In this document: in pieces, positions 49,882-58,104 of the stretch | How the letters are laid out: the number at the start of each line of letters is the position of its first letter | Position numbering within the stretch: position 1 is the first letter of the stretch | Assembly (NCBI GenBank): GCA_035266845.1 | Contig: DATFMP010000084.1 | Span: 34,148 to 98,147 of the forward strand | Reading direction: 5' to 3' | DNA from: DATFMP01 sp035266845 | Lineage (GTDB): Bacteria; SAR324; JACQKK01 | Length of the DNA: 64,000 nt | Translations under genes and position numbers: made by a program | Notes under the pieces: model-generated | Told to the model about the DNA's origin: nothing | The model's input: the letters and a program-made list of their open reading frames with translations, nothing else | The model's database searches: none

Positions 49882-50430
49882 ATGGTTCTCATTGTTGGGC
49901 TGGGCAACCCGGGCAAGGAATACGAGCGCTCGCGCCACAACCTGGGATTCCTGGTGGTGGATCGGCTGGCGGAGATGCTGCAGGCCCCGGCATGGAAGCG
50001 CCAGCACAATGCGCTGGTGACGCGAGGCAGCCGCGATGGGCGGGCTTGGCTGTTGGCCAAGCCGCAGACGTACATGAACCACAGCGGCGAGGCGGTGCAG
50101 GCGTTACTGCACTACTATCGCGTTCCGCTGCCGGAATGCTTGGTGATCGTGGACGATCTGGATCTGCAGCCGGGCAAGATCCGCATGCGCGCTGAGGGAT
50201 CAGACGGCGGCCACCGTGGGCTGCGTTCGATCATCCAGCAGGTGGGCAGCCGAGCCTTCAAGCGCATGCGCATTGGCATCGGGCGGCCGCCGGAAAAGGC
50301 AAATGTCGTCTCGTACGTGTTGGGAGGCGGCAGCAGTGACGAGACATTGAACGCCGCGGTGGAAGAGGCGGCCCGGTTGGTGCTGGCGTACGTGGAGACG
50401 GGCCGGTTCGAGAATTGGAGCTCACCGTAG
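49882..50430 (+). CDS. pth: Peptidyl-tRNA hydrolase
   Basis: A 182-aa enzyme that frees tRNA from prematurely released peptidyl-tRNA. IVGLGNPGKEYERSRHNLGF contains the catalytic His; TYMNHSGEAV and VDDLDLQPGKIR carry the conserved Asn and Asp; GSDGGHRGLRSI completes the active site. Length is slightly under the E. coli enzyme (194 aa). It lies 15 bases after rplY. In many proteobacteria ychF follows; here the rpsF leader follows instead. Confidence 0.96.
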   Translation: MVLIVGLGNPGKEYERSRHNLGFLVVDRLAEMLQAPAWKRQHNALVTRGSRDGRAWLLAKPQTYMNHSGEAVQALLHYYRVPLPECLVIVDDLDLQPGKIRMRAEGSDGGHRGLRSIIQQVGSRAFKRMRIGIGRPPEKANVVSYVLGGGSSDETLNAAVEEAARLVLAYVETGRFENWSSP

Positions 50431-50437
50431 AAGATAG

Positions 50438-50470
50438 CCGCCCGCGGTTCGGGCGGTGCGCCGCGGGCGG
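50438..50470 (+). promoter_or_regulatory. GC-rich hairpin in the rpsF leader
   Basis: CCGCCCGCGG (50438-50447) and CCGCGGGCGG (50461-50470) form a perfect 10-bp stem with a 13-base loop, 8 bases after the pth stop. It lies 55 bases before the rpsF ATG. Either it ends the pth transcript without a U-run, or it is part of an autoregulatory site: S6:S18 binding to rpsF leaders is known in several bacteria. Confidence 0.45.
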
Positions 50471-50525
50471 ACGAGCCGTCCTCCGGCAGCAGGCCCTTGA
50501 CGACTGATAAGGACGACCGAAAGCG

Positions 50526-50882
50526 ATGCAGGGTTACGAATCCGTGCTGGTACTCGATCCCGAGACCTCCGATGAGGCGCAGAACGAGCTGATCGAGAAG
50601 TACAAATCCCTCGTCGGCACCAACGGCGGGCAGGTGCTGCATCATGCCGTCTGGGGCCGCCGCAAGCTGGCCTACGAGGTGGAGAAGCGCCAATACGGCA
50701 TCTACCATCTGCTATACCTGGACAAGACGCCACAGGCCTTGAAGGCGATGGAGACCAGCTTCCGCATCGACGATGCCGTCATCAAATGGCTGAGCGTCGC
50801 CGTGGAGGATGTGAGCAAGGAATTCGAGGCGTTCGAGAAGCTCAAGACCGAGGGCAGCATCGCCCAAACCCTTACCGAGTAA
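50526..50882 (+). CDS. rpsF: 30S ribosomal protein S6
   Basis: A 118-aa protein. GYESVLVLDPETSDEAQNEL is the first strand and helix of S6, WGRRKLAYEVEKRQYGIYHL is the conserved core, and VEDVSKEFEAFEKLK is the tail. It binds S18 and 16S rRNA in the platform of the small subunit. AAGGAC lies 11 bases before the ATG. rpsR follows after 12 bases and rplI after that, the standard bacterial order. Confidence 0.96.
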   Translation: MQGYESVLVLDPETSDEAQNELIEKYKSLVGTNGGQVLHHAVWGRRKLAYEVEKRQYGIYHLLYLDKTPQALKAMETSFRIDDAVIKWLSVAVEDVSKEFEAFEKLKTEGSIAQTLTE

Positions 50883-50894
50883 GACGGAACAGCC

Positions 50895-51170
50895 ATGGCC
50901 AGAGGGAGAAGCACATCGAACAGGCGGCGGGGCCTGGGAAATCGCATCATCATCCCCCGCCGCAAGACCTCCGCGCTGAACAAGCTGACGGAAATCCCGT
51001 ACAAGGATGTGGAGTTGCTGCGGGGATACATCACCGAGCGCGGGCGCATTCTGCCGCGCCGCATCACGGGCAATACCGCCGCCACGCAACGGGCCTTGCG
51101 GCAAGCGATCAAGCGCGCGCGCAACATCGGGCTGCTGTCGTTCTCCGAAGGCTTCGTGAACCAGGATTAG
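50895..51170 (+). CDS. rpsR: 30S ribosomal protein S18
   Basis: A 91-aa protein, a little longer than the E. coli one (75 aa) owing to an Arg/Ser-rich N-terminus (MARGRSTSNRRRGLGNR). The core is normal: YKDVELLRGYITERGRILP and RRITGNTAATQRALRQAIKR. It pairs with S6 on the 30S platform. It lies between rpsF and rplI with short gaps. Confidence 0.96.
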   Translation: MARGRSTSNRRRGLGNRIIIPRRKTSALNKLTEIPYKDVELLRGYITERGRILPRRITGNTAATQRALRQAIKRARNIGLLSFSEGFVNQD

Positions 51171-51204
51171 CGGCGGCACCGACCCCGCCATGCCAGAGCA
51201 ACCC

Positions 51205-51798
51205 ATGAGGATCATTCTGACGCAGAACGTGCCCAATCTGGGCTCGCTGGGCGATGAGGTGGCCGTGAAAGACGGCTACGCCCGTAACTTTCTACTGCCG
51301 CGCGGCATGGCTATGCCGGCCAGCGGTGAGAACGCCAAGGCTATCCAGCATCGCCGCGCGTATCTGGAAAAGCAGCGTGCCGAGGCCATCGCTGAGGCGA
51401 CGGGCGAGGCGGATAAGGTTTCCGCCATGGAGATCGTTGTGCGGGCCCGCTCGGGCACCGGCGGCCGGCTCTTCGGCTCCATCACCAACCGCGACCTGCA
51501 GGCGGCCTTCGCCGAACAGGGCCTGGAGTTGGACCGCAAGGCCATCATCCTGAAGACCCCCGTCAAGACCCTGGGCACCTTTGGCGCCACGGTGCGGCTG
51601 CACACGGACGTCAAGGTGGACGTGGACTTCCGCGTGGAGTCATCGGAGATCGTCCAGGCCGAGACGACCGAGGAAGGCGCAGGTGCCGAGACCGCCCCGG
51701 AAGGCGAAGCCGCCGCGGTGGCGGGCGAAGCCTCGGGCGATGTGTCCGCGCCGGCCCCAGAAGGCGAGCCGGCCGGCGAGAAACCTGCCGAAGCCTGA
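51205..51798 (+). CDS. rplI: 50S ribosomal protein L9
   Basis: A 197-aa protein. MRIILTQNVPNLGSLGDEVA then VKDGYARNFLLPRGMA is the N-terminal rRNA-binding domain; a long central helix (EKQRAEAIAEATGEADKV) links to the C-terminal domain (GGRLFGSITNRDL). The last 45 residues are an acidic Ala/Glu/Pro-rich tail absent from E. coli L9 (149 aa). I chose the ATG at 51205 as it fits the family N-terminus; an ATG five codons earlier (51190) is also possible and neither has a strong ribosome-binding site. Confidence 0.94.
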   Translation: MRIILTQNVPNLGSLGDEVAVKDGYARNFLLPRGMAMPASGENAKAIQHRRAYLEKQRAEAIAEATGEADKVSAMEIVVRARSGTGGRLFGSITNRDLQAAFAEQGLELDRKAIILKTPVKTLGTFGATVRLHTDVKVDVDFRVESSEIVQAETTEEGAGAETAPEGEAAAVAGEASGDVSAPAPEGEPAGEKPAEA

Positions 51799-51946
51799 GC
51801 GCCCCGACCCGGGCCGGCTCGCTGTTGCACGGCCCGGAGCATTCCCGCATTGCCATCCGTCAAGCCCCGGCGCACGGGCATCCGCGCGCCGTTCCGCACC
51901 CAGCTCCGAGACTGAAGCGCGCCCGCGGCGGCTCTGCCGCGCGCCG

Positions 51947-51975
51947 TTGACCGCCCCGCGGCAGCTGGCTATAAA
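51947..51975 (+). promoter_or_regulatory. Predicted strong sigma70 promoter for dnaB
   Basis: TTGACC (51947-51952) and TATAAA (51970-51975) match the consensus at 5/6 positions each, with an ideal 17-base spacer. It would start dnaB transcription about 60 bases before the GTG, separately from the ribosomal genes upstream. Confidence 0.68.
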
Positions 51976-52040
51976 GAGTCTCGAACCTGAATTTTCCGCC
52001 GGCATGGATCGCTGGCGCGGGCCCATCCAGGGAGGGAGCG

Positions 52041-53411
52041 GTGGTCGCCAAGGAAAGTGTGCCTTCGCAAGGCATGCTGCCCCACGACAAGGAGGCCGAG
52101 CAAGGGGTGCTCGGTGCCATCATCCACAACAACGAGGCCTTCTACCAGGCTTCGGAGATTCTCCAGCCCGAGTTCTTCTTCTCCCCGGCACACCGGGAAC
52201 TGTTCAAGGCCATGCACGGCCTGACCGAACAGCAGGATCCCATCGACGAAATCACGCTGGGCAACTATCTGAAGTCCCGCAACAAGCTGGAGCAGGTGGG
52301 GGGCTTGGTCTACATCGCGGAACTGGTGGACCTCACGCCCGTCACGGCCAACGTGCTGGTGTACGCGGAGATCGTGCGCGAGAAGTACCAGTTGCGCCAG
52401 CTCATCGACGCGGCCACGGAGATCGCCAGCCGCGGGCGGGGCTCCAGCGAGAACGTGCAGGGCCTGATCCAGGAGGCGGAGCACGTCTTCCTCAATCTGG
52501 CCACCAATGCCACCCGCCACAGCTTCAGCCACCTCAAGGAGTTGCTCATGCGCAACTTCGAGATGCTCGAAGCGGCGCAGGATCGCGTGGAGGGCGTCAC
52601 CGGGGTCGCCACTGGCTTCGAGGATCTGGACGACTACACGAGCGGTCTGCAGCCGGGTGACCTGATCATCCTGGCGGCGCGGCCCTCCATGGGCAAGACG
52701 TCCTTTGCACTGAATATGGCGCGCCATGCGGCCGCGCACCGGCAAGTGCCCGCGCTCATCTTCACCCTTGAGATGTCCAAGGAGCAGATGGCCCAGCGGC
52801 TGCTGTGCTCCGAGGCGGGCGTGGACAGCCAGAAGCTGCGCGTGGGGAACCTGGATGAGTTCGAGTGGGACAAGCTTGCGGCCGCGGCGGGCACGCTCTC
52901 CGAAGCGCCGGTGTTCGTGGACGAGACGCCGGAGGTGACGCCGCTGGGCATCAAGGCCATCGCCCGGCGTATCCAGGCGGAACACGGCCTGGGAATGATC
53001 GTCGTGGACTACCTGCAGCTCATGCGCGCCAACCACCGCACGGACAACCGTGAGCAAGAGATCGCCGAGATCTCGCGCGGGTTGAAGGCCGTGGCCAAGG
53101 AGCTTAACGTGCCCGTGCTGGCCTGCGCCCAGCTCAACCGCTCCCTGGAACAGAGGCCCGACAAGCGCCCGCGCCTCTCCGACCTGCGGGAGTCCGGCTC
53201 CATCGAGCAGGATGCCGACTTGGTGATGTTCATCTATCGGGACGAGGTCTACAACCCGGAAACCGAAGACCAGGGTATCGCGGAAATCCACATCGCCAAG
53301 CACCGCAACGGCCCCATCACCTCGCGGCCGATCCGGCTGGCCTTCGTCGCCCAATTCACAAAGTTCGCCAAGCTCTCCCTGCGCAGCGACGACGCACCCT
53401 CGTTCAACTAA
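52041..53411 (+). CDS. dnaB: Replicative DNA helicase DnaB
   Basis: A 456-aa hexameric helicase that unwinds the chromosome at the replication fork. The N-terminal domain opens with PHDKEAEQGVLGAIIHNNEA, and the RecA-like C-terminal domain carries Walker A AARPSMGKTSFALN, Walker B IVVDYLQLM and the DnaB segment QLNRSLEQRPDKRPRLSDLR. The start is GTG at 52041, after GGAGGGAG. It follows rplI, the classical neighbour, but has its own strong promoter. The alanine racemase gene often found downstream is missing; a fliN-like gene follows. Confidence 0.97.
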   Translation: MVAKESVPSQGMLPHDKEAEQGVLGAIIHNNEAFYQASEILQPEFFFSPAHRELFKAMHGLTEQQDPIDEITLGNYLKSRNKLEQVGGLVYIAELVDLTPVTANVLVYAEIVREKYQLRQLIDAATEIASRGRGSSENVQGLIQEAEHVFLNLATNATRHSFSHLKELLMRNFEMLEAAQDRVEGVTGVATGFEDLDDYTSGLQPGDLIILAARPSMGKTSFALNMARHAAAHRQVPALIFTLEMSKEQMAQRLLCSEAGVDSQKLRVGNLDEFEWDKLAAAAGTLSEAPVFVDETPEVTPLGIKAIARRIQAEHGLGMIVVDYLQLMRANHRTDNREQEIAEISRGLKAVAKELNVPVLACAQLNRSLEQRPDKRPRLSDLRESGSIEQDADLVMFIYRDEVYNPETEDQGIAEIHIAKHRNGPITSRPIRLAFVAQFTKFAKLSLRSDDAPSFN

Positions 53412-53615
53412 CAACGAGGTCGCCACGCGCCCGAGTTCCGCCCAGCCCGCAGCCGAGCGGGTGGCCTGTCTCTCCCTGGGCGCCCAACTTGCATGGAGGC
53501 TGCAGGAGGGCTGCGCACAGGATCCCATCCAGCGGGACTGTGCATTGGAAGCGGAATCCACTACAATGACCGGCAACCGCACAGCACAAGGCCGGACGAC
53601 ACTGCAAGGGCGACC

Positions 53616-54212
53616 ATGACCGAGGACTTCGACAAGGATCTCGAGGGTCTGGCGGGCGACCTGGACAATCTGGACCTGGGCGATATCTCAGCCGGTGAGG
53701 ATGCACCTGCCGCCGCGGCCGAGGAGGGCGGGGGTGAGTCTGTCGAGTTGGACGACGACCTGCAGGCGATGCTGGACAGCTCGGGCGAGGGTGAGGAAGG
53801 CGAGGCCGACGCCGGCGAGGACATCCTCGGGGGTGGCGAGCCGGAAGCGTCCTCCGAGCCGGCGGCACCCGCGCGAGCGGCCGCGGCCCCCGCACCGGCC
53901 CCTCAGCCACCGCCGCTGCCGACGGCGGGCCTCAGTGGCGACCAGGTGGTCAACCTGGAATTCCTGCTGGATATCAAGCTGCACGTGACCTTCGAGGTAG
54001 GCCGCTCCAAGATGCTCATCAGCGACCTGCTGACGCTGGGTCAGGGCTCCGTGATTGAGCTGCACCGGTTGGTGGGGGATGAGCTGGACCTGCTCATCAA
54101 CGGCAAGTTGATTGCCAAGGGCGAAGTGGTGGTGGTCAACGAGAAGTTTGGCTGCAAGATTACGGACATCATCCCGCCCGAAGACCGGGTGAAGCACCTG
54201 GGCACCGTCTAG
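53616..54212 (+). CDS. fliN: FliN-family switch protein with acidic N-terminal extension
   Basis: A 198-aa protein whose last 80 or so residues are a SpoA/FliN domain: FLLDIKLHVTFEVGRSKM, LLTLGQGSVIELHRLVGDEL and VNEKFGCKITDIIPPEDRV. FliN forms the lower C-ring of the flagellar motor switch and helps export substrates dock; related YscQ proteins do so in type III secretion. The first 110 residues are acidic and Ala/Pro-rich and look disordered. The gene stands alone between dnaB and an unrelated hydrolase with no flagellar gene around. The ATG at 53616 follows AAGGGCG; a TACAAT -10-like hexamer lies at 53562-53567. Confidence 0.85.
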   Translation: MTEDFDKDLEGLAGDLDNLDLGDISAGEDAPAAAAEEGGGESVELDDDLQAMLDSSGEGEEGEADAGEDILGGGEPEASSEPAAPARAAAAPAPAPQPPPLPTAGLSGDQVVNLEFLLDIKLHVTFEVGRSKMLISDLLTLGQGSVIELHRLVGDELDLLINGKLIAKGEVVVVNEKFGCKITDIIPPEDRVKHLGTV

Positions 54213-54250
54213 CTACACCCGCTTCGCCGCCGCAAGGGGCGGACGGCCCG

Positions 54251-55576
54251 TCAGTCGCGCTCGGACGGGTCCTCGTCCAGCTCCGGCCAATCCTCCCCAT
54301 CGTCCTCATCGGTCATATCGTCGGTAGCGTCATCGGGCTCAACCGAGCCCGGCGTCCTGGCGGTGTGCTTCGGTGTGTCCGGCGCCAGTGCGGCCGGATC
54401 CGACCAGTCCGCCGCCTCCGGGGACTCCGGCTCGGGGGGCGTTTGCTCCTCCTGCCGTGCCCGTACGCCCAGATCGTCCGGGGCCTCCTGTGAAGGAGCA
54501 TGGTCTGCCGGCTCCACAGTCACGGTGACACCCGGCTCGGCGCCCCCAACCAGTTCGGCTGGGCGATGCGCCGCCTCGGCTGCAGCCGAGGGCGCAGGGT
54601 GAGACTGCTCCGGTGGCGGCGGGGCCGCAGCCGATTCTGCCCGCGTGAGGGTCTCGCCGGGCACTTCGACCGGTGGCGGTGGGGTGAGTGGCGCCCGGGC
54701 CCGTGGGGGCTCCTCTCGGCCACGAGAACCGCGGCCGCGTCCCCGACCACCGTGGCTGGAGCGTTCCTCGCGGGTGGGCTCGTTGCCCTCGCTCTCTCCG
54801 GTGCGCCGGCCCGGCCGCAGCAGACGCAGCATTTCGGCGATAAGCGGCTCACGCTCCCGGAACAGTCCGGCGTGCGTACGGCCCGGGAAAGAGACAAAGC
54901 GTGCCCGATGGATGCGGCGTCGCGCGTCGCGCATGCGGTCCAGGGCCGGGTCATCCTCCCCGGTGAATAGGGCCACCGGCGAATCCACGCTAATGCGCCC
55001 CTCGTCCGGCCGCATTGGCTCGGAGGCCAGGCTTTCCAGCAGCGCCAATGCCGCGGCTTGTTCGCCCTCCTGCTCCAACTCCGCCTGCGTGGTAGCGATC
55101 CGCTGTTCGGCGCCAAGGCGCTCGCGTACGGGGGCCAGGCCGTCGGCGCGGATGGCGTCGGCCAGGCTGTGCCATTCCGCCTGCATGGTCTCGGAGACGA
55201 ACGGCGACTCGCCCGCCAGCATCACGATGCGCACGCGCTCCGGGTGGCGCATCAGTAGCTCGAAGCCCACCAGCGCGCCGAGCGAATAGCCGCAGAAGTG
55301 CAGGTTGCGGATATCCAACTCGTCCATGATGGCCACCACGTCATCCGCCATGGCCTGCAAGCGATAGGCGTCGGGCTCCAGCGGGTGATCGCTGCGGCCA
55401 TGCCCACGGGCATCCATCACGATCAGTCGAAACTCGTTGCGCAGCGCGTCCACGTAGCCGGCGTCGAACCAATCCTGGTGCGACCCGAACAGGCCGTGGT
55501 GCAGGAGCAGATAGGCGCCCTTCTCGCCCTCGAAGCGATAGTAGAGGCGCTGCTTGTCGTGCACGACCATCGTCAT
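54251..55576 (-). CDS. Alpha/beta hydrolase with long RG-rich and acidic disordered tail
   Basis: A 441-aa protein. Residues 1 to about 265 form an alpha/beta hydrolase: HHGLFGSHQDW is the oxyanion region, FCGYSLGALVGFEL the nucleophile elbow, GEDDPALDRM the acid, and FPGRTHAGLF the catalytic His. The remaining 170 or so residues are low-complexity: first an Arg/Gly stretch (GGRGRGRGSRGREE), then a Pro/Ala/Glu region, and an acidic end (DDMTDEDDGEDWPELDED). RG stretches often bind RNA, but this is only a suggestion. The substrate is unknown. It is convergent with the fliN-like gene. Confidence 0.8.
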   Translation of the reverse strand: MTMVVHDKQRLYYRFEGEKGAYLLLHHGLFGSHQDWFDAGYVDALRNEFRLIVMDARGHGRSDHPLEPDAYRLQAMADDVVAIMDELDIRNLHFCGYSLGALVGFELLMRHPERVRIVMLAGESPFVSETMQAEWHSLADAIRADGLAPVRERLGAEQRIATTQAELEQEGEQAAALALLESLASEPMRPDEGRISVDSPVALFTGEDDPALDRMRDARRRIHRARFVSFPGRTHAGLFREREPLIAEMLRLLRPGRRTGESEGNEPTREERSSHGGRGRGRGSRGREEPPRARAPLTPPPPVEVPGETLTRAESAAAPPPPEQSHPAPSAAAEAAHRPAELVGGAEPGVTVTVEPADHAPSQEAPDDLGVRARQEEQTPPEPESPEAADWSDPAALAPDTPKHTARTPGSVEPDDATDDMTDEDDGEDWPELDEDPSERD

Positions 55577-55713
55577 GGTGCGGGCGGCTCCCTCAGTGGG
55601 CGTTGGACGGTGTGGCGGAACGGCGTGTGGGGCATTGGTTCGATCTTAGTCCCCGGCCCAACCTTGAACAAGGCTCGTGCACGAGCCCGCCATCCGCGGG
55701 GGGCAAAGCGCGT

Positions 55714-56457
55714 CTAGTGCCCCAGCAGCGCCGGCAGCTCTACGAGGCTCCGCAACTCGTACGTGGGGCGGCACTCCGCGGGGCAGGGTGTGGCGTGGGG
55801 ATTGAGCCACGCAACGTCCAGGCCCGCCCCTTGGCTGCCCAGCACGTCGTCCTCCAGCGAATCGCCCACGAACAACACGGCCTCAGCCGTCGCCCCGATC
55901 TGTTCCAGCGCAGCGGTGAAGGCGGCCCGGCCCGGCTTGCGCCAGCCCAGGCCATCGGAGATCAACAGCGGATCGAGCCAGTCGGCGATGCCCGTCTCGG
56001 CCAACAGGCGCCGCAGGGCGGGCCCGTGGTCAAAGTTGGACAGCAACGCCAAGCGATAGCGGCCGCGCAGACCCTCCAGCACCGCGCGGTGCTCAGGGGG
56101 GAACTGGAAGCTACCTGTCAGCGCCCGCATGTGCACGTCCAGCGCCTCCAGCACCAGCGCCTCGTCCGCATCGCCCAGCCCCAGCTCCTCGAAGGCCCGC
56201 CGGAAGCGCCGCGGTGCAGGCACCTCGCGCAGTTCCGGGCCGCGCTGGGCCTCCGCCCATTTCCAGGCGGCGCGGTGGGCGTGGTGCACGGCTTCCGCCT
56301 GCAGGCCGGGATCCAACGCGCGCAACCGCTCCAGCAGCAGCCCTGCCGTGGAAGTTACGCGCTTGCCGTCCAGCTCCACCTGCGGCAGGTGCGATGGGTC
56401 CTGGAGGTAAAGTGTGTTAAAGCAATCGAACAGGATCACCCGGTAGGGTTGGCTCAT
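55714..56457 (-). CDS. HAD-superfamily hydrolase
   Basis: A 247-aa HAD-fold protein. Motif I is ILFDCFNTLY, motif II LLSNFDHG (Ser/Asn-type), motif III GWRKPGRAAFTAAL, and motif IV VGDSLEDDVLGSQGAG. The second Asp of the phosphatase DxD pair is Phe (DCF), a pattern seen in haloacid-dehalogenase-like and some phosphatase members, so the reaction is not certain. The cap domain is helical (type C1). The start at 56457 (MSQPYRV) fits the fold. The gene is divergent from lptE, 65 bases apart. Confidence 0.85.
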   Translation of the reverse strand: MSQPYRVILFDCFNTLYLQDPSHLPQVELDGKRVTSTAGLLLERLRALDPGLQAEAVHHAHRAAWKWAEAQRGPELREVPAPRRFRRAFEELGLGDADEALVLEALDVHMRALTGSFQFPPEHRAVLEGLRGRYRLALLSNFDHGPALRRLLAETGIADWLDPLLISDGLGWRKPGRAAFTAALEQIGATAEAVLFVGDSLEDDVLGSQGAGLDVAWLNPHATPCPAECRPTYELRSLVELPALLGH

Positions 56458-56522
56458 GGCGACATTGCAGTTCCTTGCGTTCCCCGCCGCACAGCGCTCC
56501 GGCTTCGAGATGAGACCCGACC

Positions 56523-57098
56523 ATGCTTGACATGGCGCGCCGCTGCGCTGCAATCCCCGTGCGACCCGACCCGGCAAAGCGGCGCCAACTGCAGTCCGTG
56601 TGGCTGCTGACCGCGGTGCTGCTCGCCGCCCTGCTGGGCGCCTGTGGCTATCACCAGGACGTACCCCATCTGCCCGGTGGGGCGCACACGCTGACCCTGC
56701 GCCGCATCACCAACCTCACGGACACAGGCGAACTGGACGTGCGCCTGCGCACTGCCCTGCAGCAGCGCCTGGCGCAGCAAGCGCACATCCGGCTGCAACC
56801 GCCGGAGCGCAGCGCCCTGGCGCTCTCAATCGAGCTGAGCAGCTTCACGCTGAACCGCGTGCTCGACCCTGCCATCACCACGGAGCGCAGCTTCGTCTAT
56901 ACGCTGACGGGCAGGGTGACGCTCACCGACCTCCGGAACGGACGCACGTACATCGCCGGCGAGGCGCTCACGGCGTCCGTCACGCGACTCTATGCGCCGG
57001 ACGTGCAGGAGACGCCTGCCATCCGCGACGAGGGCCTGAACGACGCGGTGGCCGCCTTCGCCGAGCAGGTGCAGCAGCGCATCCAGCGCACGTTCTAG
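56523..57098 (+). CDS. lptE: LPS-assembly lipoprotein LptE
   Basis: A 191-aa outer-membrane lipoprotein that plugs LptD and helps insert lipopolysaccharide. After a basic N-terminus there is a hydrophobic signal and lipobox LLAALLGACGYH; the CGYH start of the mature protein is characteristic. Then RRITNLTDTGELDVRLRTAL, RVLDPAITTERSFVYTLTG and a final helix follow. In many gammaproteobacteria lptE lies between leuS and holA; neither is here. Its stop shares the bases CTAG with the stop of the convergent lipid A acyltransferase gene. Confidence 0.85.
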   Translation: MLDMARRCAAIPVRPDPAKRRQLQSVWLLTAVLLAALLGACGYHQDVPHLPGGAHTLTLRRITNLTDTGELDVRLRTALQQRLAQQAHIRLQPPERSALALSIELSSFTLNRVLDPAITTERSFVYTLTGRVTLTDLRNGRTYIAGEALTASVTRLYAPDVQETPAIRDEGLNDAVAAFAEQVQQRIQRTF

Positions 57099-58087
57099 CC
57101 GGTCTTCGCGGCGCCTGGGCCCGGGACTCCGCCGGCTTCGTCCGGCGGGCGGCGCTTCCAGCGGCGGTGGTTCCACATCCACTGCTCCGGATGGGCGCGG
57201 ATGTGGGCCTCCACTTGGTCGCTGACGGCTTGGGTGAGCGATCGCACCGGGTCGGCCGCTGTGCGGATGGCCTCGGTGATCGGCACCTCCTGGAAGCGCA
57301 GCACGTGCGAGCCGTCCGGCAGGCGCGTGTCGAAGTACGTCAGCAGGGGCGTATCCAGCTTCAGCGCCAGGCTGGCCGGAGCCCGCGGCGTGTTGGCGGG
57401 GATACCGAAAAAGTCCACGAACACGCCCTGCGCCTCGATGTCCACGTCGTTGACCAGCACCAGCGCATCCCCACGCTTGAGACAGCCCAGCAGTTGCCGG
57501 GGCGAGGTTTCCGAGCCGCGCTCGGCCACATCCATGTACTCGAAGCGGCGGATCTCGCCGATGAGTCGGTTGAGGCGGGGGTTGGTGAGCGTGCTGGCCA
57601 CGGCCATGGCGCGGATGCGCAGGCGCTCCAGAGCGATGGGAAGCAGCTCCCAGTTGGCCGCGTGGGCCGTCACCAGCACCACGCCGCGGCCGCGGGCGTG
57701 CGCGGCGACGAGCAACTCCTCGTTCTCCAGGCGCAGCCAGGGCGTGGGCCTGCGGCGCAGGCGCGGCAGGGCGATGGTTTCCAGCAGCGTCATGCCCTGG
57801 TGTTCCATGCACTGGCGGGCGATGCGGGTGCGTTCCGCCTCGCTCAACTCCGGCAGGGCCATGGCCAGTTGCAGGTGAGCCAAGCGCCGGTAGCGTGCCG
57901 AAAAGCGGTACACAAGGCGGCCCAGCACGCGCCCCAGCCGTTGCAGGGCTCGGAGGGACAGGCGTCCGGCCAGAAACACCAGCCCGCGCACAACCACATA
58001 CACGGCCCCCTGGCGCAATGGCTTGAGGGAGGCCGGATGGTGAATTGAAAAGGCCTTGTAATCCGGCAGCGGGGGTGTGCGGGTCAT
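57095..58087 (-). CDS. LpxL/HtrB-family lipid A acyltransferase
   Basis: A 330-aa membrane-associated acyltransferase. The N-terminus has a hydrophobic helix (GLVFLAGRLSLRAL), VLVTAHAANWELLPI contains the HxxxxE catalytic motif, and PEQWMWNHRRWKRR is the conserved basic motif near the end. It adds a secondary acyl chain to lipid A precursors at the cytoplasmic face of the inner membrane. Whether it is LpxL, LpxM or an ornithine-lipid-type enzyme is not decided by the sequence. It starts 17 bases after tlyA on the same strand and ends over the lptE stop. Confidence 0.87.
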   Translation of the reverse strand: MTRTPPLPDYKAFSIHHPASLKPLRQGAVYVVVRGLVFLAGRLSLRALQRLGRVLGRLVYRFSARYRRLAHLQLAMALPELSEAERTRIARQCMEHQGMTLLETIALPRLRRRPTPWLRLENEELLVAAHARGRGVVLVTAHAANWELLPIALERLRIRAMAVASTLTNPRLNRLIGEIRRFEYMDVAERGSETSPRQLLGCLKRGDALVLVNDVDIEAQGVFVDFFGIPANTPRAPASLALKLDTPLLTYFDTRLPDGSHVLRFQEVPITEAIRTAADPVRSLTQAVSDQVEAHIRAHPEQWMWNHRRWKRRPPDEAGGVPGPGAAKTG

Positions 58088-58104
58088 CGGAGTGGGGTGG
58101 TCGG

